Shown here piece by piece: positions 24,014 to 32,097 of a stretch of 64,000 nucleotides of DNA. The position numbers and the translations under genes are program-made. Source of the DNA: Kineosphaera limosa NBRC 100340 (GTDB taxonomy: Bacteria > Actinomycetota > Actinomycetes > Actinomycetales > Dermatophilaceae). The stretch spans positions 1 through 64,000 of the forward strand of contig NZ_BAHD01000029.1 of NCBI RefSeq assembly GCF_000298215.1. Reading direction: 5' to 3'. Below the pieces are notes generated by a model. That model searched no databases, had not been told where the DNA came from, and saw nothing but the letters and a program-made list of their open reading frames with translations. Within the stretch, counting starts at the first letter, position 1. Every line of letters begins with the position of its first letter.

Positions 24014-26122
24014 GTGTCGCACATCGACCGCACCGGGCAGCCCGGCGATCCCGCCGGCGAGGGCACCCCGCCGCGACCCGAGCCGGAGCCCGAGGAGCCC
24101 GCGGAACCCGCCGAAAAAGCAGGCCCACCAACCCCCGAGACGGCTGTCGCGAAGGCGCCCGATCCCGCTCCGGGGCAGGAGGCGAGCCCTCCGTCGGACG
24201 AGCCGCCGACGGGGTCGCAGGAGCTGGCCGCGCGCGGGCGGGGGCCGTTGCCGCCGGTGCTGCTGGCCGCCCTCGGGGTGGTGTTCGGCGACATCGGCAC
24301 CAGCCCGCTGTACGCGCTGCAGACCGTCTACAGCGTCGACCACAACGCGGTCGAACCCACCCCGCTGGACGTCTACGGGGTGCTCTCGCTCGTCTTCTGG
24401 TCGGTGATGACGATCGTCACCGTCAAATACGTGGTGCTCGTCATGCGCGCCGACAACGACGGCGAGGGCGGCATCCTGGCCCTCACCGCCCTGCTGCGCC
24501 GGCGGCTGCGCGGCCGCCGCGCCTTCTCCACCATCACGCTGCTCGGCATCATCGGCGCCGCGCTCTTCTACGGCGACTCGGTCATCACCCCGGCGATCTC
24601 GGTGATGTCGGCGGTCGAGGGGCTGCAGGTCGTCGACCCCGACGCAGGCTCGGTCGTCGTGCCGGTCTCACTGACGATCCTGGCACTGCTGTTCGTCATC
24701 CAACGGTTCGGCACCGAGCTCGTGGGGCGAGCCTTCGGGCCGGTGATGATCCTGTGGTTCGGCACGCTCGCCGCCCTGGGCCTGCCTGCGATCGCGCGGC
24801 ATCCGCAGGTGCTGCTCGGCCTCTCCCCCACGTACGCAGTCGAATTCGCGGTGCAGCGGCCGGTCGTCGCGTTCATCGCGATGGGTGCGATCGTGCTGAC
24901 GATCACCGGAGCCGAGGCGCTGTACGCGGACATGGGGCATTTCGGCGCCCGGGCGATCCGCATCGCCTGGTTCGGGGTCGTCTTCCCCGCGCTCACCCTG
25001 AACTACCTGGGGCAGAGCGCGCTGATCCTGCACGACCCGAGTGCGGTGGACAATCCGTTCTTCCGACTGGCCCCGGAGCCGCTCGTCGTCCCGATCGTCG
25101 TGCTCGCCACGGCAGCGACCGTCATCGCCTCGCAAGCGGTCATCTCCGGGGCGTTCTCGGTGTCGGCGCAGGCGCTGCACCTGGGGCTCATCCCGCGGCT
25201 GACGGTGCGGCACACCTCCCGCCACGCCGGCGGCCAGATCTACGTGCCGGCCATCAACTGGGCGCTGTTCACCGGAGTCGTCGTGCTCATCGTCGGGTTC
25301 GGCAGTTCTGCGTCGCTGGCCAACGCCTACGGGCTGTCGGTGACCGGCACCCTCGTGCTGACCACGGTGCTCTTCGGCGGCCTGGCTCACCGCGGGTGGA
25401 AGTGGCCGCTGTGGCGCATCGCCATCTTCATGGTGGTCATCGGCGGGTTGGAGGCCGCCTTCCTCGGCGCCAACCTCACGAAGATCGCCCACGGTGGCTG
25501 GCTGCCGATCGTCATCGCATCCGTCGTCATCACGGTCATGACGACGTGGGTGTGGGGGGCCGCGCTGGTGCGCGCCCGGCGGGAGGAGATCGAGGGCCCG
25601 CTGTCGGCGTGGCTGGCCAAGGTCGACACTGGCCAGCGGGGCATCACACGGGTGCCGGGGCACGCCATCTACCTGCACACCAACCAGAGCACCGTGCCGC
25701 TGGCGCTCAAGGAGAATCTGCGCTTCAACCACGTCGTGCACGAGCACGTGGCGATCGTCTCCGTGGAGGTCGGCAACGTGCCGCACGTGCGCCATGTCGA
25801 CCGGGTGACGGTCACCGACATCGGCCGACCCGACGACGGCATCGTCGCGATCCGCATCAAGCTGGGGTTCAACGACTCCCAGGACGTGCCGCACAACCTG
25901 CGGTGGAGCCAGGGTCAATGCAGCGACTTCGAGTTCGACGCCGAGCGCGCCCGGTACTTCCTGTCGGTGCTCGACGTGCACGCGGGTCGCCAGGGCAGCC
26001 CCGTGCTGCGGCTGCGCAAGCACCTGTTCGTGCTGTTGGGGCGGGTCGCCGGCAGCCGCGTCCTCTCCTTCCGGCTGCCCCCGCAGCGCACCGTCATCCT
26101 CGGCGGCACGCTGTACATCTGA
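24014..26122 (+). CDS. kup: Potassium uptake protein Kup
   Basis: 702 residues. An acidic Pro/Glu-rich cytoplasmic N-terminus of ~75 residues precedes twelve membrane helices. Family blocks are visible: GVVFGDIGTSPLYALQ, DNDGEGGILALTALL, ALFYGDSVITPAISVMSA and GAEALYADMGHFG. A C-terminal soluble domain of ~200 residues follows, as is usual. It imports K+ (probably with protons). The GTG at 24014 is my choice; an upstream ATG at 23972 is possible. The extended acidic N-terminus is longer than in E. coli Kup. A pair of hairpin repeats follows before the convergent anti-sigma-like gene. Confidence 0.95.
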   Translation: MSHIDRTGQPGDPAGEGTPPRPEPEPEEPAEPAEKAGPPTPETAVAKAPDPAPGQEASPPSDEPPTGSQELAARGRGPLPPVLLAALGVVFGDIGTSPLYALQTVYSVDHNAVEPTPLDVYGVLSLVFWSVMTIVTVKYVVLVMRADNDGEGGILALTALLRRRLRGRRAFSTITLLGIIGAALFYGDSVITPAISVMSAVEGLQVVDPDAGSVVVPVSLTILALLFVIQRFGTELVGRAFGPVMILWFGTLAALGLPAIARHPQVLLGLSPTYAVEFAVQRPVVAFIAMGAIVLTITGAEALYADMGHFGARAIRIAWFGVVFPALTLNYLGQSALILHDPSAVDNPFFRLAPEPLVVPIVVLATAATVIASQAVISGAFSVSAQALHLGLIPRLTVRHTSRHAGGQIYVPAINWALFTGVVVLIVGFGSSASLANAYGLSVTGTLVLTTVLFGGLAHRGWKWPLWRIAIFMVVIGGLEAAFLGANLTKIAHGGWLPIVIASVVITVMTTWVWGAALVRARREEIEGPLSAWLAKVDTGQRGITRVPGHAIYLHTNQSTVPLALKENLRFNHVVHEHVAIVSVEVGNVPHVRHVDRVTVTDIGRPDDGIVAIRIKLGFNDSQDVPHNLRWSQGQCSDFEFDAERARYFLSVLDVHAGRQGSPVLRLRKHLFVLLGRVAGSRVLSFRLPPQRTVILGGTLYI

Positions 26123-26184
26123 GCGCCGCGCGCGCAGCTGGGTCGCCCGGGGCACCGGCAGCCGCGCCAGCCCCCACGCCGCCG

Positions 26185-26275
26185 CCTCCCCACCAGCGCC
26201 GACCGTTGCGCTCCCTGCCTACCGTTGCGGTCGCAACAGCAACCCGGGGCAGCAGGCGCAACCGTCGAGCGGGCC
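26185..26275. repeat. Dispersed hairpin family 2, copy A1
   Basis: An imperfect long hairpin with a nearly self-complementary centre (GTTGCGGTCGCAAC) and outer arms GACCGTTGCGC / GCGCAACCGTC. It repeats at 26290-26378 and, inverted, at 31876 and 32001. It lies between two convergent genes. Confidence 0.9.
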
Positions 26276-26289
26276 GAGGTCGGGACGCG

Positions 26290-26378
26290 CCTCCCCACCA
26301 GCGCCGACCGTTGCGCTCCCTGCCTACCGTTGCGGTCGCAACAGCAACCCGGGGCAGCGGGCGCAACCGTCGAGCGGG
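26290..26378. repeat. Dispersed hairpin family 2, copy A2
   Basis: Nearly identical to A1 with a period of 105 bases, including the leading CCTCCCCACCAGCGCC. The tandem pair fills most of the 350-base gap between kup and the anti-sigma-like gene; no gene lies in the rest. Confidence 0.9.
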
Positions 26379-26472
26379 CTTCGGGGCCGCCCGCACGGGT
26401 GCCGGCCGCGGCATCCGCCCCCTGTGACGGATGCTGCGGCCGGCGGGTGACCCCCGGGGTGGCTCGGATGGC

Positions 26473-27723
26473 TCAGCGGGCGACGGGCTGCTGGTCGCGC
26501 AGCACGGTGCCGTCCACCAACCGGAGGTCGAAGGTCGGGGTGCCCTTCATCTCCGGGCCGTCGGAGGGCCACTGCGCGTAGAACAGCCCGTCGGTGACCG
26601 GAGCCTCGATCGTGCGCCCGTCGATGCGGATCGTCACGGCGGCGACCCGCTCTCCGGCTTCGCCGCCGACAGTGGCGACCGCGCCGCCTTCGCCGACCCC
26701 GCCACCGGTGCTGATGGCGCCGATCTGCTCGGGGCCGGGCGCCTTGGGGGCCAAGAGGTCGGGGGCGTCCTTGACGACCGTGCCGTCGGCCAGCGTGACG
26801 TCGAAGCTGACGGGCGCGGTCGGGGCGTTCGCACCGATCAGGCGCTCCGGCCACCACGCCGCGAAGTGGCCGTCCGCGACCGAGGCGTTGATCGTCTGCC
26901 CGGCGGTGTTGATCGTCACGGCGCGGGTGCCGGGGTCGACGCGGCCGGTAGTGAACACATACGAACCCTGCGGTCCGCTGCTGGCGCCCCCGCCGCTGGC
27001 CTCGACCTCGCCCGGCGGCACAGGCTGCGGCTTGACCGAGGCCGCCGTGGCGAGGCCGCCGGTGGAGCCGACCACCCGCGAGAAGTCTCCGGCGTCGAAG
27101 AAGCACTGGGCGGTGCTCGAGTCGTCGGCAACCATCGACAGGAAGGCGAAGCCCCCGCGCTGTTCCGCGATGACGGTGCGAGCCGTCTCCGGGTTCACGG
27201 TGGGGCGCTGGTCAGCCGGGATGCCCTGCTGGTCGCCGATCGAGTCGGCGAGGTTGGCCCGGCAGGCGGACTCGGCGTCGGTCAACGACTGGCCGCTCAG
27301 GGGCGTCGGGTCCGGGGTCCACGAGGCGTAGGCGACACCTTGCGAACCCGGCAGGTTACTGATGGCGAACACCCCGGCGAGCGCGGCCGCGACCGTCGCG
27401 GGCACCACCCAGCGCGCCACGCGGATCCAGCGGCGTCGCGGGGGGCGGGGGGCAATGGGCGTAACGGTGCTGTGGCTCCCGGCATTCGTCGCGGCGCTGC
27501 CTCCGCCGGCGGCCGCAGTGGCCGCGGTGGCCGCAGTGGCCGCAGTGGGCGGGGTCGAGCCCGTCACTGCGTCGTCCGCGAGGATCTGCGCGAGCAGGGC
27601 GTCGCGGCGGGCCGCCCCCTCGGCGGTCATGGTCGCGTCGGCGACGTCGTGGCGGCGGATCAGCACGTCCAACGCGTCGTCGGCGGCGGCATCGTTGATC
27701 GTGTCGTCTCGGTAGTTGTTCAT
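26473..27723 (-). CDS. Probable membrane anti-sigma factor or regulated surface protein
   Basis: 416 residues. A cytoplasmic part (1-105) ends in an Ala/Thr repeat. One transmembrane helix (about 107-127) follows, then a large exported part with two similar segments (around 235-305 and 350-410, each with the pattern VTI-G-TI-A-V-DG-F-A-W-P and a DGTV-D end). It overlaps the ECF sigma gene by four bases (ATGA), the classic place for an anti-sigma factor. It lacks the HxxxCxxC zinc motif of ZAS anti-sigmas, so the role is inferred from position only. Confidence 0.7.
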   Translation of the reverse strand: MNNYRDDTINDAAADDALDVLIRRHDVADATMTAEGAARRDALLAQILADDAVTGSTPPTAATAATAATAAAGGGSAATNAGSHSTVTPIAPRPPRRRWIRVARWVVPATVAAALAGVFAISNLPGSQGVAYASWTPDPTPLSGQSLTDAESACRANLADSIGDQQGIPADQRPTVNPETARTVIAEQRGGFAFLSMVADDSSTAQCFFDAGDFSRVVGSTGGLATAASVKPQPVPPGEVEASGGGASSGPQGSYVFTTGRVDPGTRAVTINTAGQTINASVADGHFAAWWPERLIGANAPTAPVSFDVTLADGTVVKDAPDLLAPKAPGPEQIGAISTGGGVGEGGAVATVGGEAGERVAAVTIRIDGRTIEAPVTDGLFYAQWPSDGPEMKGTPTFDLRLVDGTVLRDQQPVAR

Positions 27724-28265
27724 GAGCGGACCCCCTCGGGCTCGGGAGCGTCGCCGGTTGCGGCGCCCTCGAGGCGGCGTCGCAGCGCGCGGCGGGCGCG
27801 GGACAGGCGAAGTCGGTAAGCGGTGGCGGTGATGCCGAGCACGGCGCCCGCCTGCGTGGAATCGAGACCGTCGAGGGCCGTGAGCGCGAGCGTCTCCTGT
27901 TCGCTCTCGCTCAGGTCCGCCCAGGCGGCCGACAAGTCGACTCGGTCGGCGGCGCGGTCCGCGGCATCCGGCTCGTCGGCCGGTCGGGGCGCGGCGGCGA
28001 TTCGGACGGCGACCGCGTTCTGCCGGCGGCGCGACCGATCGTCGTTGAGCAGGCAGTTGCGGGCGATGCCGAAGATCCACGCGCGCGCCTCGCCGAGGTC
28101 GTACGGCAGATCATCGATGCGGCGCCAGGCGGTGAGCATCGCCTCCGCGACGACGTCCTCGGCTCGGTGCGGATCGCTGCGCCGCTGTGCGAACGCCAGC
28201 ACGTCGGGGTAGGTGTGCGCGAACACCACCCGGTAGCGGGCCTCACGCTCCTCGTTTCCGTTCAC
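27720..28265 (-). CDS. RNA polymerase ECF-type sigma factor
   Basis: 181 residues. Region 2 reads YPDVLAFAQRRSDPHRAEDVVAEAMLTAWRR, with DLGEARAWIFGIARNCLLND after it; region 4 is ADLSESEQETLALTALDGLDSTQAGAVLGITATAYRLRLSRAR, a helix-turn-helix for the -35 element. It would direct RNA polymerase to a small regulon controlled by the coupled membrane protein. The GTG at 28265 is chosen as start because region 2 begins soon after; longer upstream frames are arginine-rich and unlikely. It is divergent from the NmrA-like gene, 120 bases away. Confidence 0.92.
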   Translation of the reverse strand: MNGNEEREARYRVVFAHTYPDVLAFAQRRSDPHRAEDVVAEAMLTAWRRIDDLPYDLGEARAWIFGIARNCLLNDDRSRRRQNAVAVRIAAAPRPADEPDAADRAADRVDLSAAWADLSESEQETLALTALDGLDSTQAGAVLGITATAYRLRLSRARRALRRRLEGAATGDAPEPEGVRS

Positions 28266-28385
28266 ACCCCTACCTGTCCGGCCGAGCCGCGCCTGTGTCA
28301 CGCGACGTGCGGGCCTCCTGCGGTTTCGGTGCCGCGCTTCTGTCGATAGCGTGCCGGAAAGCCAGCGAACTGCCGGGAGGCACAG

Positions 28386-29282
28386 ATGCAACCGATCGCA
28401 GTGACCGGATCGACAGGGAAACTAGGCGGGCGGATCGCGGCACGCCTGGCCGCGGCGGGGGTGCCGCAGCGGCTGCTGGTCCGCGACCCCTCCCGGGCGC
28501 CCGACCTGCCGCAGACCGAGGTGATGCAGGCCTCCTACGGCGACTTCGAGGCGGTGCGCGCCGGCTTGGAGGGGGTGGCGACGGCCCTGCTGATCTCGGC
28601 CTCCGAGAGTACGGACCGGGTCGCGCAGCACCGCACGTTCATCGACGCCGCGGCCGCCGCCGGGGTCGAGCACGTGGTGTACGTGTCCTTCTACGGCGCG
28701 TCGGCGACGGCGATGTTCACGTTGTCGTGGGACCACGCGGCGACCGAGGAGCACCTGCGCGATTCGGGCCTGGCGTTCACGTTCCTGCGGGACAACTTCT
28801 ACGCCGACTTCATGCCCGATCTGGCGGGCGAGGACGGCGTCATCGCGGGCCCGGCTGGGGACGGACGCGTCGCGGTGGTCGCGCAGGACGACATCGCCGA
28901 CAGCGCCGTCGCAGTGCTCACCGACCCGGTCGCCCACCGGGAGCGGCTCTACACGCTGACCGGCCCGGAGTCGCTGACCCTGACCGAGATCGCCGCGATC
29001 CTGACCGACGCCCTGGGCCGCCCCATCCGGTACGAGCCGCAGACCGTGGAGCAGGCCTACGCCTCCCGCGCCTCGTTCGGCGCGCCCGACTGGCAGGTCG
29101 ACGCCTGGGTCTCGACGTACACGGCGATCGCAGCGGGTGAGGTGGCCCGCGTCAGCCCCGACGTGCAACTCCTCATTCAACGACCGCCGAGGTCGCTGGC
29201 CGAGGTGATCGCAGGAGCTCCAGCGAGCGGACATGACGACGCGGTGGGCGCCTCCCCCGAGGGGCACCCACCGCGTTGGTGA
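28386..29282 (+). CDS. NmrA-like NAD(P)-binding protein (atypical SDR, quinone reductase 2 type)
   Basis: 298 residues. The nucleotide loop is at the very N-terminus (IAVTGSTGKLGGRIAARLAA). VYVSFYGAS and FTFLRDNFYADFM are typical of the NmrA/QorB group, which bind NADPH and either reduce quinones or sense redox state. GGGAGGCACAG precedes the ATG. The last 15 codons lie inside a terminator-like hairpin and encode a Gly/Pro/His-rich tail that is probably not conserved. Confidence 0.88.
   Translation: MQPIAVTGSTGKLGGRIAARLAAAGVPQRLLVRDPSRAPDLPQTEVMQASYGDFEAVRAGLEGVATALLISASESTDRVAQHRTFIDAAAAAGVEHVVYVSFYGASATAMFTLSWDHAATEEHLRDSGLAFTFLRDNFYADFMPDLAGEDGVIAGPAGDGRVAVVAQDDIADSAVAVLTDPVAHRERLYTLTGPESLTLTEIAAILTDALGRPIRYEPQTVEQAYASRASFGAPDWQVDAWVSTYTAIAAGEVARVSPDVQLLIQRPPRSLAEVIAGAPASGHDDAVGASPEGHPPRW
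29241..29274. terminator. Hairpin overlapping the 3' end of the NmrA-like gene
   Basis: Arms GCGGTGGGCGCC and GGCACCCACCGC pair at 11 of 12 positions around a 10-base loop. The hairpin sits between this gene and the convergent stress protein gene. No T-run follows, so it is a GC-rich bidirectional terminator candidate. Confidence 0.5.
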
Positions 29283-29330
29283 ACTCGTTGTTGAATTCGT
29301 TTTCGTGAACTACAGCGTCAGACGCCCGGC

Positions 29331-29843
29331 TCAGATGCCGAGGAGTCGGGCGGCGTCGGCGGCCAGGTCGGAGCGCACCTTGAGCTCGTAGAACTCGGCG
29401 CGCAGCGAGCGGACCGAGGTGAAGTCGCGCTGACCGCCGGTCGCCAGGTGGCCGAAGAAGCCGAAGATGGCACCCCACACACCACCGATGAGCACGGCGG
29501 TCAGGATCATCGACAGCCAGCCGGCCGCGGGCAGGAAGAGCCCGAACAGCAGGCCGATGAACAGACCGAACCAGGCGCCGGAGCCCATGCCGTAGAGCGC
29601 GGCGCGGCCCTTGGTCATGCGGCCGGTCACCTGCTCGACCGAGCGCAGTCCCTGGCCGACGATCTTCACCGCGGCGACGTCGAACTTCTCGTCGGAGAGC
29701 CGGTCGACCGCCCGCTGCGCCTGCTCGTACGTGGGGTACGTGGTGATGATGACGACGTTCGAGCCGTCGGTCGGGGCGTCGGTGGTCGGCACGTTCGTGG
29801 TGGGAGCGATGGTGTGGGCGTCGGCGTGCGGGGTGGCAGCCAT
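29331..29843 (-). CDS. General stress protein 17M-like membrane protein
   Basis: 170 residues. The N-terminal soluble domain has the pattern VVIITTYPTYEQAQRAVDRLSDEKFDVAAVKIVGQGLR typical of the YflT/GSP17M domain. Two Gly-rich helices follow (about 87-105 and 110-130), then a short tail with Arg/Glu. In other bacteria members are induced by general stress; the biochemical role is unknown. GAAAGGA precedes the ATG. It is divergent from the marR gene. Confidence 0.85.
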   Translation of the reverse strand: MAATPHADAHTIAPTTNVPTTDAPTDGSNVVIITTYPTYEQAQRAVDRLSDEKFDVAAVKIVGQGLRSVEQVTGRMTKGRAALYGMGSGAWFGLFIGLLFGLFLPAAGWLSMILTAVLIGGVWGAIFGFFGHLATGGQRDFTSVRSLRAEFYELKVRSDLAADAARLLGI

Positions 29844-29869
29844 TGGTGCGTCCTTTCAGGTCAGATGGG

Positions 29870-29897
29870 TTGCTTGGATTGCTCCAACGATTATGAT
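29870..29897 (+). promoter_or_regulatory. Promoter and dyad operator upstream of marR
   Basis: TTGCTT (29870-29875) and TATGAT (29892-29897) are 16 bases apart. The dyad TTGGA-TTGC-TCCAA (29874-29887) lies across the -35 box and spacer. This is the expected layout for autorepression by the MarR protein encoded 32 bases downstream. Confidence 0.6.
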
Positions 29898-29929
29898 TGG
29901 AGCCTACCAACTACTTGGAGCGGAAGCAA

Positions 29930-30439
29930 ATGATTGGATCAACCCAACCGTCTGCGGGGGGCGACGGATCACGTCTCAGCGCAGATACCGCCTCCGGGCG
30001 ACTGGAGGAGCTTGTCTCGTCGCTGACCCGCCTGGCCTCGCGTGAGCGGCTGCGCCGTTCGCTCGTCGCCGACGGCAGCGCGCTGTCGCCGACCGACGCC
30101 TGGCTCATGCGCTACCTGTGCGAACGCGGACCGGCGCGGATGTCGGAGCTGGCGGCCTGGCAGGGCGTGGACCGCTCGACGATGACCACCGAAATCCGCC
30201 GCCTGGAGCGGGCCGAACTCGTGGCCCGCGAGACCGACCCCGACGACCGGCGCGCGGTCATCGTGCGCCCCACGCCTGCGGGTCGAGCGGCGCACGAGGC
30301 CAACCGAGCCGCCGCCGCGGCCGTCATCACCGACATCCTCGCGACCTGGACAGAGGCCGAACGAGACCAGCTCATTCGCTCGTTCGACAGGTTCGTGAGC
30401 GGTATCGCCGAGTACCTGGAGGGCGCCGGGCGAGAATGA
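29930..30439 (+). CDS. MarR family transcriptional regulator
   Basis: 169 residues. The winged helix shows LSPTDAWLMRYLCERGPARMSELAAWQGVDRSTMTTEIRRLERAELVAR followed by the wing ETDPDDRRAVIVRPTPAGR, the strongest MarR signature. It should repress its own operon until a small aromatic or oxidative signal binds. The ATG at 29930 follows GGAGCGGAAG; an upstream TTG adds 11 residues and is less likely. Its stop overlaps the decarboxylase start by four bases. Confidence 0.92.
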   Translation: MIGSTQPSAGGDGSRLSADTASGRLEELVSSLTRLASRERLRRSLVADGSALSPTDAWLMRYLCERGPARMSELAAWQGVDRSTMTTEIRRLERAELVARETDPDDRRAVIVRPTPAGRAAHEANRAAAAAVITDILATWTEAERDQLIRSFDRFVSGIAEYLEGAGRE

Positions 30440-31854
30440 CGCGCATGACCCCCGAGGAGTTCCGCACCGCCGCGCACACGTTGGTCGACTGGGTCGCGGA
30501 CCACCGCGCCCGCATCCCCGAGCTACCGGTCGAGGCGCGCACCCGCCCCGGTGAGATCCGCGCGGCCCTGCCCGAACACGCCCCCGAACAACCGGAGCCC
30601 CTGGCCGACGTCATCGCCGACCTCGAGCAGATCGTCGTGCCCGGCATCACCCAGACCCAGCACCCGGGGTTCTACGGCTGGTTTCCCAGCAACGCGTCGC
30701 TGGCCTCGGTACTCGGCGACATCGCGAGCAGCGGGGTTGCGGCGCTGGGCATCACGTGGCAGTCGGCGCCGGCGCTCACGGAGGTCGAGCAGGTCGTCAC
30801 CGCCTGGCTGCGGGAGCTGTGCGGATTGCCGGCGGACTTCCACGGCGCGATTCAGGACACGGCCTCCACGGGGACGCTGGTGGCGATGATCGCCGCCCGC
30901 GAGCGCGCCTCCGGGCTGTCGGAGGATCGCGGTGGCTTGCAGGCGGTCGACGCTCCGCTCGTCGCCTACACCTCCGGGCATGCGCACTCCTCGGTGCCGA
31001 AGGCGGTGCTGCTGGCCGGGTTCGGGCGGGAGAACCTGCGGTTCGTCGACGTCGACCCCGTGACCTACGCGATGCGCCCGGAGGCGCTGGCCGAGGCCAT
31101 GGCGGCCGATGTCGACGCCGGTCGTCGGCCGGCGGTGGTGATCGCCGCGGTCGGCACCACGGGCACCTGTGCGATGGACCCGGTGCGCGCGATCGTCGAC
31201 GTGGCGCGGGAGTACGGCGCGTGGGTGCACGTCGATGCCGCGATGGCCGGGTCGGCGATGCTGCTACCGGAGATGCGGCACCTGTTCGACGGCACCGAGC
31301 TGGCCGACTCCCTGGTGTGGAACCCCCATAAATGGATGGGGACGATCCTCGACTGCTCGCTGCTCTATGTGCGGGACGTCGACCACCTCGTGGCGTGCAT
31401 GTCGACGACCCCCTCGTACCTGAAGTCGGCCGCCGATGAGCAGGTCGTGCAGTACAAGGACTGGGGGATCCCGCTGGGTCGGCGGTTCCGCGCGCTCAAG
31501 CTGTGGTTTCATCTGCGGCTGGAGGGCGCCGAAGCGATCCGCGCCCGGCTGCGCCGCGACCTGGAGAACGCCCGCTGGCTCGCCGCGCAGATCGAGGCGG
31601 CGCCGGGCTGGCGGGTGCTCGCGCCGGTCGACCTGCAGACGGTCTGCGTGCGGCACGAGCCCGAGGGCCTGACCGGCGAGGCGCTGGACAACCACACACT
31701 GTCGTGGGCGAATGCCCTCAACGTCTCCGGTGCGGCGTTCGTCTCCCCGAGCATTCTCGACGACCGCTGGATGGTGCGGATCTCCATTGGCGCCGAGCCC
31801 ACCGAGCGCGCCGACGTCGAAGCCCTCTGGGACCGGCTGCGCGCCGCCGTGTGA
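30436..31854 (+). CDS. Aromatic-L-amino-acid decarboxylase family (group II PLP decarboxylase)
   Basis: 472 residues. PFYGWFPSNAS-like sequence near residue 75, GTTGTCAMDPV, the aspartate strand WVHVDAAMAGSAM and the Schiff-base lysine in NPHKWMG mark the group II decarboxylases (tryptophan, tyrosine, DOPA). It would release CO2 and form an arylethylamine. The exact substrate is not decidable. The ATG overlaps the marR stop; a second ATG three codons later is also possible. The coupling with marR suggests induction by the substrate or a related phenolic. Confidence 0.92.
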   Translation: MTRMTPEEFRTAAHTLVDWVADHRARIPELPVEARTRPGEIRAALPEHAPEQPEPLADVIADLEQIVVPGITQTQHPGFYGWFPSNASLASVLGDIASSGVAALGITWQSAPALTEVEQVVTAWLRELCGLPADFHGAIQDTASTGTLVAMIAARERASGLSEDRGGLQAVDAPLVAYTSGHAHSSVPKAVLLAGFGRENLRFVDVDPVTYAMRPEALAEAMAADVDAGRRPAVVIAAVGTTGTCAMDPVRAIVDVAREYGAWVHVDAAMAGSAMLLPEMRHLFDGTELADSLVWNPHKWMGTILDCSLLYVRDVDHLVACMSTTPSYLKSAADEQVVQYKDWGIPLGRRFRALKLWFHLRLEGAEAIRARLRRDLENARWLAAQIEAAPGWRVLAPVDLQTVCVRHEPEGLTGEALDNHTLSWANALNVSGAAFVSPSILDDRWMVRISIGAEPTERADVEALWDRLRAAV

Positions 31855-31875
31855 GCCGCCCCCGCCCCCACCTCC

Positions 31876-31946
31876 GCGACTGTTGCGGTTCCTGCCGAGC
31901 GTTGCTGTTGCGACCGCAACGCTCGGCAGGGAGCGCCACCGTCGAG
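31876..31946. repeat. Dispersed hairpin family 2, copy B1
   Basis: Perfect inner arms CCGAGCGTTGC / GCAACGCTCGG around TGTTGCGACC, with outer pairing to GGCAGGGAGCG. It is the reverse complement of the copies at 26185 and 26290. It lies between convergent genes. Confidence 0.9.
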
Positions 31947-32000
31947 CCGGCCCCGCGGAGCCGTCGGCCCGGCCCGCGGCCACCGCCAACCACCCCCCTC

Positions 32001-32070
32001 GCGACTGTTGCGGTTCCTGCCGACGGTTGCTGTTGCGACCGCGACACTCGGCAGGGAGGGCAACCGTCGA
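32001..32070. repeat. Dispersed hairpin family 2, copy B2
   Basis: Nearly identical to B1, 125 bases further on. Changes in one arm (CCGACGG versus ACTCGG) leave it less perfectly paired. Confidence 0.88.
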
Positions 32071-32097
32071 CCCGGGCGCCGGCAGCCGGCCGACGGG

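Noticed and set aside
24668-26155. A 495-codon minus-strand frame opposite kup
   Set aside because: Low-complexity His/Arg/Asp composition antisense to a certain transporter gene.
26185-32070. Short proteins translated from the GTTGCG repeats
   Set aside because: The repeats are open in several frames only because they are short and GC-rich; the conserved feature is base pairing, not coding.
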